A stretch of DNA of 64,000 bases from Escallonia rubra (lineage: Eukaryota; Streptophyta; Magnoliopsida; Escalloniales; Escalloniaceae): NCBI GenBank assembly GCA_033065855.1, contig JAVXUO010001062.1:186001-250000 (forward strand). Direction: 5' to 3'. A program made the translations under genes and the position numbers. This document shows, piece after piece, positions 12,010-23,954 of the stretch (positions are counted from its first letter, which is position 1; every line of letters begins with the position of its first letter). The notes under the pieces are model-generated. The model worked only from the letters and a program-made list of their open reading frames with translations, had not been told where the DNA came from and ran no database searches.

Positions 12010-15000
12010 TAGAGTTGTCAAAGGGCCGGGCTTGGGCCGGCCTAGCCCAAGCCCATCGGGCCTGTAGTGGGGCCGGGCCGGGGCCGGGCCAGTGGAGCTG
12101 CCAACCGGGCCGGGCCTACCGAAGGCAAACCTAGGCCCAGTCCAGGCCCTGGCCCTAGGCCCAATATCTAGGCCCGGGCTTGGGCCGGGCCCGGGCCCTT
12201 TTTTTTTTTTCTTCTTGTTATTCAATTTTAAATTTCATCTCTAGGCAATAGTCACAATTTAACGAACCTAATCTGTATCATTTTATTTCATTATAAGTAA
12301 TATACATATATATGTATGTATGTATATACATATTTATTTGTTAGCCGCTATATTTTTTATTATATGTTAAACATTTTCATACTCTTCTTGGTGAGCTTTA
12401 TTAATAAAATCTTAACACATAACAATTTATATAAAAAAATAATAAATGTGTTCATAGGCCCTCCTCCTTTTATCCGGGCTTGGGACCGGCTGCTTGTAAA
12501 CAAACAGGCGAAGTTACCTATTTTTTTATATATACGAAAAATATATATCTTGCTTGTAAAAATTTATTTTATATATATGGAAAAAAAGTATATTTTGTGA
12601 AAAAAATTATTCTTAAAACTCTAACAATCAAAATAATAATGCATGTCTATCCAAAATATCAGCAATCAAAGATCAAGAAATCTGCAGCGTCAACCAAAAT
12701 GATCAAAAGAAGAAAATAAAAACAAATTACCTAATCATCCAGAAGTACTTCAATATCCGAGTCATTGCTCTTCCTATCATCAATCGGTTTATCTTGCTCG
12801 CGGTATTTCGCATCAAGATAATCCTTCCAACATACACATAGCTCGAGCGACTCGGGGTTAAGACGACTCTTCCTGTCATCCAAAACCCTCCCGCTTGCTG
12901 AAAATGCCGATTCTGAAGCAACCGTGGAGGCTTGCACTGGCAGTACATCCCGTGCAATTTGGGATAAAGTTTTATACATGTTTTGATTTTGTTTCCAAAA
13001 ATTTAACAAATTAAAATTAAATTGTTCTTGCCTTGATAAATCAGAATAATGATCAGTATTTGCATATACATCAATCTCATTAAAAGAGGAAAAAGTATAC
13101 GAACCTCCCGAATTAGAAGTACCTTCACCTGGTAGTTGTCTTGCTACTAGATGTTCAAAGCCTTGAAGGTATGGCGCATAATACCTCTCAGCAGTGGATG
13201 ATGATGTAGCTCGCCCGCGCACGTCAGCAGAATTACGATAGAGGTTGAACAAGTCCTCAAACCTCTTGCTCACTTTTGCTGTGAGCAAGGTTGTGTCATC
13301 TGCTGTGTAGCGCATTAATTTCGATATCTCTTGTATCGAGGCGTTCACGCCATGCAACTTTAACCTAGGATCTAAACAAGTAGCCACAGTAAAAATAGCA
13401 GGCAGTTTACTCCAATATTTATTAAATTTTTGATCCATCACTTGTACTATTTCCCTAAAGGGTCCTATATATCTCCATTTTGTTAACATTGTAGCCATCT
13501 TCAGAATTTCTATTACAGCGAGAGGAGAGGTGGGATAGTACGTACCAGACAATAAATTGGTAGACGTGTAGAATACCTCTAAAAATTCAGCTAGGTATGT
13601 GGCCATCTACCATTCCTCTTGAGTTGGCAAGCCGGTTGGGAACTGGGTTAGTAGAAAATGCGTATAGACTTCTCGGTATGCCAGAATGTGTAAAAGCATG
13701 TGGTATGTAGAGTTCCACCTGTGGACCACATCTGTAACTGCTCTCCTGCGAGGCATATTATATTGAACACACAACGTTTTAAATTGTTGTGTTCTCAAAC
13801 TCGAGCCATTAACATACGCTGTCATACCCCTCATTTTGAGCAGAATATCTCCTGCAGCAGCTAAACCATCTTGAACAATTAAATTAATAATGTGACAAAC
13901 ACAGCGAACATTAAATAATTCACCATGAAGTACAGGTTGAAGCGTCTCCTTTAAAGCTGCAACATCAGCTTTATTATTAGAAGCATTATCAAAACTAACA
14001 CTCATAATCTTATCCTTAATTTTAAATGTGGTGCATGCTTTTAATATAAGAGTAGCAATGTTCATTCCATCGTGCGGATAAGGGAAGTGCTCGAAAGCGA
14101 TGATTCTCTTGTGCATAACCCAATCTGCATCAATCCAATGAGCGGTCACACAAGAATAACTAACAAAAGTATAAGGAGATTGCCAAATATCAGAAGTAAG
14201 ACTAACTTTACCGTCAAATTTATCGAAATAATCGATAAGGCATGCTTTAGCAGCCTTGTACTGTCGGAGTGCATCGGATCTAGTTGTGTTTCTATGAACC
14301 TTTTTGTACAAAGGTTGAACGTATGTGTTCATATATCTAGAGTGCTTAGGATTATCGGCAAAAGAAAAGGCTTGTTCATCATGAATAACAAATTCAGCGA
14401 GACCGTCTCTTTGCTCTCGCTAATTATAAACAAATAACTTACCGTCAAAAGATAACTGCGTTTGGGTAGGTTTGACGTGGCCTTGTCGAGGTGCACACTG
14501 AGGGTAATGCCTGTTAAGATGTCCATTACCACTACCAGTCGAAAATAATTTAAGACAGTACTTACATCGAGCTTTTCGGATGTCGTCCACCGTAACTACG
14601 TCGAAATGATTCCAACACTCGGCTTTCTTCTTTTTCCCCTTTTGGACTTCTGGCACGTTATCGGAGGCATTGCTCGGCCCTTCTTCATCATGACCAGGCA
14701 TAGGGTTGAGATTATGCCACTGAGTAGTAGCTTCGCCAACCGAGCTGCGTCCTTGACTATAATGCGGGGGGTCTTTATCAGGCGTGTATTCAAAATCTGA
14801 AATGTTTTGATTGAACTCCCAATTGGCTTGGGTATCTATCATAGCGCCTGTACTCATTCGTCCACGAACGAATGGTTGTGTTGGTGCTTGGATTGGTGTT
14901 TCTGATGGCCGTGGCGCTGGCGCTTGTGTTGGTGGTGGTGCTTGCGATGATGATGATGTTTTTCGTGATGACGATGCACGCCTAATTCTCTTAATTATTC

Positions 15001-15618
15001 CAGACATATTTCACGCTAAACTTTGTAAGAGTAACTAAATACACAAGTATAAGAGTAGTAATAAGAAATAACAATTAAAAGAATGAACGAGTAACAAATA
15101 TTAGAGAGTTAGTAATTAAAAAGAATTTAGCAAGACTAGTAATTAATAAACAAGAGTACTAATTAGTAAATACTAGTAGTAATTAGCAAGAGTAGTAATT
15201 GGAGAGGAAAATAGTAGCAAAGCTTGTTGTGAGAGTAAGAAGATTGGTGTGAAAAATTAGAGAGAAATGGTGTGAATTTATAGATTTTAGAAACTTCACA
15301 AAAGACCAAAATACCCCTACAAACTATCCGTTTATAGTTGTTAGGGAGGGTAAGAGTGTAAAGGAGTTGAAAAATATAGGTTGAAAAGGGGTGGAAGAAA
15401 GGGGGGGAAAAGCAAAAGATTCAAAAAAGTGGGGCCAAAACCGGGCCGCAGAGCGGGCCAAGCCCGGGCCAAACCGGGCCGGGCCGGGCCGGGCCGTTTT
15501 TCCAGATTTTGAAGGCCTGGTCCAGGCCCAGGCCCCAGGCCCTCTGCACGCGGGCCTCTACTGTTCATCGACGGGGCCGGGCCAGCCCGCGGGCCGCCCG
15601 GCCCGTTTGACAACTCTA
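12010..15618 (-). mobile_element. hAT transposon, 3609 bp, near-complete
   Basis: The ends are TAGAGTTGTCAAA at 12010 and its reverse complement, finishing at 15618. They are flanked by a perfect 8-bp target duplication CCTTTAAG (12002-12009 and 15619-15626). Both subterminal regions (about 12020-12200 and 15420-15605) are extremely GC-rich arrays of GGGCC/GGCCC words. The transposase gene lies inside on the minus strand. An AT-rich spacer at 12210-12725 separates the gene's 3' end from the left end. The empty site survives in duplicate A. Confidence 0.96.
12731..15007 (-). pseudogene. hAT transposase (BED finger, RNase H-like core, hAT dimerisation domain)
   Basis: This is a single 759-codon reading frame. 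It starts with a low-complexity Ser/Pro/Gln leader (codons 1-80), then a BED zinc finger containing CKYCLKLFSTG and HLNRHYPQC (about codons 125-175), the RNase H-like catalytic region with SLTSDIWQSPY, MSVSFDNASNN and RCVCHIINLI, and the C-terminal hAT dimerisation domain with STVASESAFSASGR and WKDYLDAKY. Two in-frame TAG codons interrupt it, at about 14420 and at 13607-13609; no frameshift was seen. Its neighbours are only the element's own ends. The protein is the zinc-finger-BED/RICESLEEPER type. With two stops it cannot make a full-length product, though a younger sister copy could. Confidence 0.94.
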
Positions 15619-16149
15619 CCTTTAAGTGACAATTGAGTATGAATTTTACCTCAAAATTGTGTGAATTTAGCTTCCCCTAAAGATTTTGATTACTTTTATA
15701 TTGTTTATGCCACTAAAGATAAAATTATGTCATTAAATTTTCTTATGACTAAACTATGTAAAAATAAATGGTCGAACACTACATACCCCTTATTACTCGG
15801 TTAATACCATTTTTGTTGGTTGGGATAATTACAGCAAAGTTATTGAGGTTAGGGTAAAATTACAGTCAAAGACATTGAATTTCAAAATGTAGCATACCGT
15901 GACGAAAAACGTTAAAAATGTAACACTTCTGTCCATCTGTTAGGGTTTCGTCCAAAAAGTGTATTATTTTTATGATGTCATCATTATATATTTTGAAAAT
16001 GACAATACTGCCATTCTACTGTATATACTGAATAATTTTTAAAATCTGAAAATTAGGATTTCAAACCCTAATTCGAAAAATTAGGGTTTTGAAACCCTTA
16101 TTTGAAAACTAGGGTTTTGAAACCCTAATTTGAAAACACTATACACACA

Positions 16150-17117
16150 CAGGGGCGGAGCCACGCTTGTACGAGGGGGGGCTAATGTACCCCCTCAGAT
16201 TTTGAAATATATATAGTTTTTTTTTCATAATTTCACACTCTCTCTTCGGCTCTCTCTCTCTCTGACTCTCTCTTCTCACCGACCGACAGGCGACAGTAGA
16301 CTAAGCTGCTCACGGCGCGGCCGACGCCTCACTCCGGCAGCCACGAACCCACGACGGCACGGCACCGACACAAACCCACGACTGACGAGCTGCCGACGGC
16401 GAGCCCACAATCAATCTCTGTCTTCTAGATCTACGCCGATGACGAGTCGGCGACGACACAGCCACACAGGATCTGGATCCAACCTTGAACCTTCAGTTCG
16501 GTCTTCACTCCAAGTCTCCAACAGTCCACTAGCGGCCAAGAACTCCGGCGAGGGGCGGGCGGCGAGTTGGCGACAAGTATGTACTTCCGACTTCTGAAAC
16601 TTTAATTTCACCTTGATGACTTCATTGACTTGATCTTGCCAGTTGCCATCTCTACAAATTTTGTTTGCCATAGGAAATTATGAATGAATTATGGATAATC
16701 TTGAGCAGGATAAATGGATATTCTTGAGCATTGATTAATGAATAATGAATAATGATTATGGATTTATGGATAATGTTTAGCATTGATTATGGATAATCTT
16801 AAGCATTGAATTGATTATGGATAATGTTGAGCATTGATTATGGTTAATGTTTAACATTGATTATGGATAATCTTGAGATATTGAGATATTGATTATGGTT
16901 AATGTTTAGAATTTAGATATTGAGATTGATGGAGGATGGGACTCAATTGGATTGAGATATCGAATGTGTGATTTAGTTGAATGGTGGGTTGAAAAATGAT
17001 TTTTTTTTTTGTGTATTGTCGAAAAATGCACTTTTTTTTGCTATTTTACTTATAACAAAATTTATTAATTTCGATATATATTTCGCCCTCTGGGATGAAA
17101 TCCTGGCTCCGCCCCTG
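16150..17117. mobile_element. Non-autonomous hAT nested in the MULE (968 bp)
   Basis: The ends are CAGGGGCGGAGCCA and its inverted partner TGGCTCCGCCCCTG. The 8-bp flanks are TACACACA and TACATACA (7 of 8 identical). This insertion is younger than its host MULE, whose ends lie outside it. There is no transposase. The interior includes a GC-rich part (16270-16560), a TGATTATGGATAATG-type tandem repeat and a frame of 86 codons without recognisable domains. Confidence 0.88.
16735..16925. repeat. Short tandem repeat TTGATTATGG(A/T)TAATG
   Basis: About seven imperfect units of roughly 20-35 bp, built on GCATTGATTATGGATAATCT, lie within the nested hAT element. The sequence just after the array (16912-16962) is shared with the interior of the CACTA element. 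Confidence 0.75.
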
Positions 17118-17258
17118 TACATACACCCCCGTACCTTGCCGCCGCCGTCCCCTCCCCACCCCCACCCTGTCGTAGCTCCTTTCCTCACCCAAATCCTTAT
17201 TATTTCTCTCATTGGCTTTGTTCATAAACTTGTCCAAGTATCTTCAAATCGCAATCCT

Positions 17259-17690
17259 TGGCACCGGGGAAAGGGATGCAGACAGGTTGCGGCACCGGGG
17301 AATGGGGAGACAGATGGGTTGCGGCACCGGAGAATGGGGAGGCAGACGAGGAAGGGCCGGGGAAGCCAGACGGGGTGCGGCGCCAAGAAAGGGGGAGGCA
17401 GACGGGATGTGGCACCGGAGAAAAGAGAGGTAGATGGGTTGTGGCGCAAGGGAAAAGAGAGGTAGACGGGGTGCAGTGATGGGGAAGATGAAGCCAGACG
17501 GGGTGCGACAACAGGGAATGAGGAGGCAGATGGGGAGGGGGAGGGTGAAGGACAGCAGTGGAGCCGTAGAAGGGAGTTAGAGAGACATAATGAGGGTATG
17601 GGGAGGGTGGAGGACAGCAGTGGAGTCGTGGAAGGGAGTTGGAGAGACGAAATGGGGGTAGGGGGAGGGTGGGGGAGAGAGACAATAATC
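17259..17690. repeat. GC-rich minisatellite and 73-bp duplication
   Basis: About eight units of roughly 32 bp based on GGCACCGGGGAATGGGGAG run from 17259 to 17530. A roughly 73-bp direct duplication follows (about 17540-17685, words GGACAGCAGTGGAG and GGGAGTTRGAGAGAC). Open frames on both strands here are repeat artefacts. Confidence 0.8.
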
Positions 17691-17889
17691 TTCTTTTTTT
17701 CTTGGATAAAGTAATGGCATTTGAAAAAAATAATCTTCTAACTTAAGGGTAACAAAGTCATTTTTATAAGACCGTTAGAGTTTTTAAAATTATGTTTGCT
17801 CAACGGACTTAAATGTAATTTGTTTAAACCAATAGACACGCCTATCTTGTAATTTCACCCGAACTTCAAAGACTCTACTATAATTATCC

Positions 17890-19592
17890 TTGTTTGTTTT
17901 TGTATTCCCAAAATCATAAAAGAAATATTCTTTACAAAACTTAAAAACATGTATGAAATTGTCTGAATATGATATTCTGACCTAAAAGAATTAAAAAATT
18001 CAATAAATATTATAGTGAAAACCTTGAAAACTTCTCAATGATGTTTTTTTTTAAGTTAAAACTTCTCATTGATGTTGATACAAGTACTATTTTCAAATAT
18101 TTACAAGTCAAAATGAGTTGAATGACTTCGAATAATATATATCAAATGATACATTTAATGTCACAGTTAGCAAATAATAATTCAAGAAAATAAATAATAG
18201 TAAGATCACAAAAAACTGAAAAAAAGAAAAATAGAAACAAATAGAGCTTTTCTCGCAAGATCATACTAAATTTGATTCTCAGAGATATTCTGCTCTAAAA
18301 AAGTTACCCTTTCACGGGGCATTAGATGCCATGGCCCAAGCTTCGGTTTCTCTCTGTCGGACGACACACAGTTCGGGATAGCACGAGGAGATGTCAGTTG
18401 GACTTGGACCAACCTTTTGTTTCTGTCTCTCTAATGCTTTGACTCTCCATTCGTGAATCAATTATGACCACCTCTGTCTATCTCTCTTTCCCAGTGGACA
18501 GGCAGAAGTTAATTTGAAACACCCATTCGGCCATTCCCCTGGACTTGTCACAATCTTCTCTTTTCAAGTAATACATCATTTAGGGAGGGAGGGGATGGAA
18601 TCTTGCAGAAATCTGACACATAAGTCATCTGGGACGAATTCTTGACTTTAAATGTTGAAATAACTGTGGATGGAATTGAAAGCTTTTTTTTTAATACTTT
18701 CCGGAGTGTGGTGTCTAACATAAAAAGTCATACAAAATTAAAGATAAGTCTACAGGGTGTAAAAGCGACACGCATCCTTATTTTTAGCCGATATTAGATA
18801 TAATTTAATACCTTTTTTTTTTACCTAAAATATAGAATTAGGTGATGGTCAAATTGGAACTCATATTAAAGCCTAGGCTCTAATAAAAAACCATGTTCAA
18901 AAAAGGAAGAAATCCAGCAGGCATAAGAATCGATTCTAATCCTATTATGTATAGTCGATGCCCGCTCTGATGTATAATGAAAAATATGAGATGATTTTAA
19001 GGCTTGATCCGAGTTAAAGAGACTCTCACATATGGCCTGAAATATGATGTAATGACCTGAAAGCCATAAGCACGCTAAGACCTAGTGCTGATATCATATT
19101 AAAGCATAATTTTCAACTCAAAAGAATGATTGTAGTCAACAAGGTTTAAGAAGCAAATCTAGCACTTATTTATGGCCGACGATGCAAGATGTAACTTAAC
19201 AATACTTTCTCATTCTTTAATAATTGTTTTACTTGATTTTTAACCAATAACTAGTTAGAATATAATTTGCATATATTTTGACCGGCAATGTATCACCTCA
19301 TGAAGAATAGGTAATTTTCTTTTTCACGTTCTCCATCATACTATATAGCGCAACTCTCCAGTGACTTCAATTCGAACTTCAAAGCACTTCCCATATGCCT
19401 TATTTATTTGCTTTTCATTGTTTCTGGCAGGGCAGGGCACAGAAAAAAGCTGCTCGACGCCATTAGAATGAGATGCAAAGGAGGCAGACATTTCTACGAC
19501 TCATGCATACACCTATAAGTATATGATAAAAACTGACCCATTTCTACTTGGGATCAAGCAGTGTAAGTATATTTGATTAGTTACATTCGATT
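17890..19592. other. Intergenic DNA with possible LTR-element fossil
   Basis: I see no gene. Words resembling the reverse complement of a tRNA-Met primer-binding site occur near 18963 and 19080, so a small, old, broken LTR-type (Copia/TRIM-like) fossil on the minus strand within about 18810-19200 is possible. No long terminal repeats could be delimited. Confidence 0.3.
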
Positions 19593-20443
19593 AATTTTGT
19601 AGCCGAGTACAGATGTTCCTTACCTCCTGACATGGATAGAAGTAGCTAAACCGAAATCAATTCTAACTCCCACATGATGAAAAAAGGTCGGTGGTCTTGA
19701 GAAGAAAATGATCATATTTGACCGCATTACATTGCTAACATTAAGAAATGAAATAATCGAGAATCTCGAGTAACTGGCCGAGCCGCTAAAGTAGCTAAAG
19801 TAGTGATGAATCCCGTTAGTAAAATGGGTCCTATAGAAAGTCCATCTATTCCTAATCTCCAAAAAAAAAAAAAAAAATCAATCCATTTATAGTTCTCTAC
19901 GAGTTGGATTAGTGGATCATTTAGTTGGAAATGATAACAGAATGCATAGGTCGTTAGAAGAAGCTCGAAAATACATATACATGTAGTACACCAATGAATC
20001 ACTCTATTTCCGTTATGGGGGAGAAAGAAAATTAAGGAACGTAAAAATATTGGCAAAACTACAATTATTGTTAACCAAGTAAATAATTCATGGTAAAGAC
20101 AAAATACACTTGGATCAGAAACCCCATGCCCAAAAAAAATAATTTTTTTTAACACGGGGTTTTTCGATAAAAAAAATAAAATCAAATGGATTCAAATTAG
20201 AGTTCTCTCAAATGTATCAATAAGTTAGACTCATGCCGCAGGTTGTTTCATGCTATAAATAAACTTGAACACTCGAAAAATCTGTTGGACATGCAGATTC
20301 ACATCTCTTACAACCGACACAGTCTTCTGTTCTTGGATCAGAAATAATTTATGTCTCAATGTGTCATTTCTAATACATCAGTCGGGCATGCTCGGACACA
20401 TTGAGTGCATCTTATACATGTATCATAAATCTTTACTGAAAAT
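19593..20443 (-). pseudogene. Plastid-derived insert: psaC and 5' part of ndhD
   Basis: On the minus strand, 20443 to about 20215 matches plastid psaC from about codon 5 ([22 protein letters not shown]). Bases about 20130 to 19593 match the first third of ndhD ([40 protein letters not shown]). This psaC-ndhD order and orientation is that of the plastid small single-copy region. Both genes are disrupted: psaC carries stops and a deletion around its first cluster, and an A-run expansion interrupts ndhD near 19861-19876. Its flanks are nuclear intergenic DNA. It is a nuclear plastid-DNA (NUPT) insertion with no expected function. Confidence 0.95.
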
Positions 20444-20570
20444 AACATTGGATCTATACATTTTTTAACATTAGAAATTTTTAGTATGGTAAACCTCTAA
20501 ACGAATATTAATTAGATATTTATAAGATTTTAATAGAATATTTTGGAAGACAATAAAGAAGGAAAAAAAG

Positions 20571-21476
20571 AGCAAAAATTGCCCTCCTCCTTCACCTTCC
20601 GTTTAGATTTCGTCCTCGTCCTTTCAATTTTTTTTAATGACGGTCCTTACAAAATAATTTTGTGTTCAAAGTGACCCTTTTCGTCAATTTCATCTGTTAA
20701 ATTCAATTAGGAAACGGCAAACCAAAAAGTAGTTTCCTAGGTGAGCCAAGTGACTTGACCGCCTAACAACTTTTACCACCTATATTGTCTCTAATAAAGT
20801 CTCTGACAACCCTAGGAACAGCAAGCCAACCACGGCGAAGAGGAACACCACCATTCATTAGAGCCCGTTTCAGTCCGCAACCTTGCGACCATCACCATGC
20901 CATCACCCTTTCACGGTCCATCGTTTTAAACCATGCGATAGATGAGGATACCGACTCTTCAGACAACCATACATCCCGACCACGTTGCCGCCCACCTTGC
21001 CATTGTTTTCACCGGAGACCTTGTCAACCCCGCAACATATTATTCCACCTCGCCGATACCATCACCATCTCAGCTTGCCTACCCTACACCACTGCCACGA
21101 CCTTTCGCTTGGATTTGCTATCCACCACCTTCCTTACTCAAATCTATTGCCTGCCACCATCATCACCATTACCCTTCACCCTTTTGCCCTGTCTCTGAAA
21201 ACCAAACAGACCATTATTTTGACCAATTATCCAAAACCATTGCCTTTGGGGTGGCGGCCAGAAGTGGTTGGTTTAGAGAGACGAAGGAGCTTGGTAGAGC
21301 TTTTCTAAGGAAATTATTCTTTTTCCTTTCCCAATTGGATCTAAGGAATGTAATTGACGATGGAAAGGACCTATTAGAACACATAATTTTTCTACAAGGA
21401 CATTTTGAAACATGTTTAAAGTAAAAGGAAGAAGTTAAATTATAACTAATAGCAAAGGAAGAGGACAATTTTTGCT
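20571..21476. mobile_element. Candidate TIR element, about 906 bp
   Basis: The left end AGCAAAAATTGCCCTCCTCC matches the inverted right end AGCAAAAATTGTCCTCTTCC. The interior is CCA/ACC-rich, like the other non-autonomous elements in this window. No target duplication was found, so the termini may be internal to a larger or eroded element. The three open frames at 20785-21424 are low-complexity. Confidence 0.5.
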
Positions 21477-23416
21477 AGTCTTTCACCAACAATTAGAAAA
21501 GGTTTACAGATAATGGTAGCTTATAAATGAACTACATTAAGCTATGGAGTTACTCGAGTTACTCTCAATCCATCATGCTTGTGATTGTCCTCGTAGAGAA
21601 CTTCATACGAACCACAAATACAAATCAAATACTCACCTGGGTTATTTCTTGTTGGGTTCGTGATGAATAGACACACACTACACATCTGAGATATGGGAAA
21701 ACTTGACAACAAACCATAAGTTGCCATGTGTCTCTATATTATGTTTAAAAATTCAAAAGTCATACTTAATATTATTTTGACTCCTATACCTTCGTAGCCA
21801 CACAACACCACCACCCCTATCACCTTCATCATACACCACCATCATGACCTACCACCGGACACTACCACCACTATCACGACCTTCACTAGTGGATCCATCA
21901 CATCAGCTTCACCACGCAACCCACCATCATCACCGTAGCCCACCACCCTAACATCTTCCTCCACGCAACACCACACGCACTGCCACCACTATCGCACCAT
22001 CAATACACTGCATTCACACAAACTCGCGCGACTACCCAATCGTGCAATCGCTCACACGTACACATACATTGCAACCCAGATCTATCTTCTCCATTTCAAC
22101 CAAACTCCATGTTGCATCGTTGCCCCTCGTCAGATCTACGCTGTCAAGCCGCATTTATGTTTTATCACAATATCACAGATTGAGATAGTCATTTTTTTTT
22201 TGGCGCTCTAAGCCTCTATAATGAAGTAGGGCCCTTTGCCTACAATTTTAGAGATCATCTTTTTCTCCTTAGAGCTTTTATACCATTTCGCTTAGAAGTG
22301 ATAAATTATATCTTAAGAGAAACTAGCACTTCATATCTCATTTCTATAGATATTCTCAAGACTCTTGTATCGTAGATCCTTCACAAAGCATTCCCGAGTC
22401 TTCTAGGCAAGCAGACTCGCAAGCTACATATTATTACTTTCTAGGCTAGTCTAGCATAATGTTCTAGAATAATTTCATTTCCCGCTATCACATTTTCATT
22501 TTCAAAAATTATAGAAAATAGTAATTTTATTTCTTAGTTCCAGTCAAAGATCGAGATTTAGGTCACCTCTCGTAGGGTCCGGTCAAATTATGATGATTTT
22601 GATTTGTTCGACCAGTTATTTAGGGCATTTGACCCATGTTGTTGAATCCAAACAAAAAACATAGGACTAGACTAGGGTTTGTTTTATTGAATACTGCATG
22701 TTTATGTGTTAAAAGGCAAAAAATTATTAAAAATAAAGTACAGACCGAAAGAGTTAGGCACCCTATTAGAAATAAAGTTCAGACTGAAAGAGTGTGGCAG
22801 GTGCCTAACACCTTCCCATCATATAACTTATCTCCTAACAGTTTTTCCTGTTTTGACATATTAGTTATTCCTTTGAATATTTTAGAGTCATTTTTATTTT
22901 TTTTTAATTTTCATGCATTTAATTAAATAAGATCGCGATTCTTAAAATCTTTAGATCCCCTATTCAGGGATCCTATAAATTTTTTCGAGGCAGTTCGCTA
23001 TGTACAAAAATCTTGCAACTTTTAAGCCATTCTGCTACCTTTAGCTGCAATATATATAGTTTGTTGTCAACTTTCTTCCTTTGAGATGAGCACGCAATCT
23101 CCTCCATTGTTTGGAAATACTAAATGCTAATGTACTATAGACTACTTACAAGATATCATACGCAGTAAATAGTTTATTTGGACGTCCATAAACCATGCAA
23201 AAGATTGGGAATGGACGTGTGGACGTGTCTTTGCGTCAATTTGCTAGCTACTTACCAAAAGGAAATGCAAACGTGAATGTTGTCTATTTTCACACCATGT
23301 TATAATTTCTTACGATATGTTTTGTGGCTAAAAGTTTATGTTATGCCGCTAATGCATTTTTAGTGACAAAAAAAAAGTGTCGAATAACATACAAAGTCTA
23401 GAAATAGACGGTCTCA
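21477..23416. other. Intergenic DNA, no gene seen
   Basis: A CCA/ACC-rich low-complexity block lies at 21780-22100. Bases 22730-22810 hold a roughly 45-bp imperfect direct repeat with the word AAATAAAGTTCAGACTGAAA. I recognise no coding sequence. A degraded retroelement is possible but not supported by clear landmarks. Confidence 0.4.
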
Positions 23417-23946
23417 CAGGGGCGGAGGTAATGCATGACGAGGGGAAAGTATATTTAAAATAGTTATGAAAATGTTGATATATTGTAAAATTAATGTATC
23501 GGTGTTCTTTTTTGTTGTGTTTTTAATTTTTTGTTCCACCGACCTTCAAAATTTTATCTTTGTCTTTTTCTTGCTCCATCTTCATTTGTCTGCATTTAAA
23601 TTCAAAATCTTCATATTATAAAGAAATACGAATAGACCATAGTTATTTTTTTTTTAGTTTAAGGTCTTATAGCATGTTAACTTATACAAATACTATTGTC
23701 TTCGTATAATTAATTATCACATTAATAGTAAGTATTTACATGTAAGAGATATGTTTCTTTAATGTAAGATTAGTAATTTGTTGACTAACCTTACCAAGTT
23801 AAATAAATCATTATGAATGGTAAAATTATACGATTAAATAAATTATATTTTTATGAACTTTAACATTCCGAAGTTTTTTATGTTAGACATCAACTTTTTT
23901 ATCATTTTTTGGTCCCCTTCGGTTAGACTTCATGGATCCGCCATTC
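23417..23946. mobile_element. Small hAT element, family H1 copy 1 (530 bp)
   Basis: The ends are CAGGGGCGGAGGT and, on the right, GGATCCGCCATTC. They are flanked by a perfect 8-bp target duplication CGGTCTCA (23409-23416 and 23947-23954). It is AT-rich, with no coding sequence. The reverse complement resembles 26254-26777 along most of its length (shared words AATGATTTATTTAACTTGGT and TTACTAATCTT). Confidence 0.9.
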
Positions 23947-23954
23947 CGGTCTCA

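Larger units (their letters stand above)
11030..15792 (+). repeat. Direct duplicate, copy B, split by a hAT insertion
   Basis: Bases 11030-12009 and 15619-15792 together match copy A (3710-4930). The two parts meet exactly at the hAT target duplication CCTTTAAG. A stretch near the former right end of the candidate TIR element in copy A is missing here. Together the copies flank 6.1 kb that holds the palindromes, the MULE relic, the 166-bp array and the LINE fragment. Confidence 0.85.
15822..17889. mobile_element. Non-autonomous MULE, family A copy 1 (2068 bp)
   Basis: The left end GGGATAATTACAG and the right end, read in reverse complement as GGATAATTATAG, begin roughly 80-100 bp imperfect terminal inverted repeats that share GGTTAGGGT and AAATTACA words. 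The flanks carry a 9-bp target duplication with one mismatch (TTGTTGGTT left, TTGTTTGTT right), as expected for Mutator-like elements. No transposase is present. The interior holds a nested hAT element (16150-17117) and a GC-rich tandem block (17259-17690). The 32258-33245 element is its sister. Confidence 0.85.

Noticed and set aside
12010-15618. Reading the GGGCC-rich ends as CpG-island promoters
   Set aside because: They coincide exactly with hAT termini and the target duplication, so element subterminal repeats explain them better.
17209-17685. 158-codon Pro/Ser/His-rich minus frame
   Set aside because: It is produced by the 32-bp minisatellite and the 73-bp duplication.
19727-20185. A functional nuclear ndhD gene
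   Set aside because: Only the 5' third is present, with an expanded A-run and changed reading, beside a broken psaC; this is inserted plastid DNA.
22620-22930. 96-codon frame with duplicated RNKVQTERV words
   Set aside because: The duplication is a short DNA repeat and the frame has no recognisable domain; a degraded retroelement is possible but unproven.
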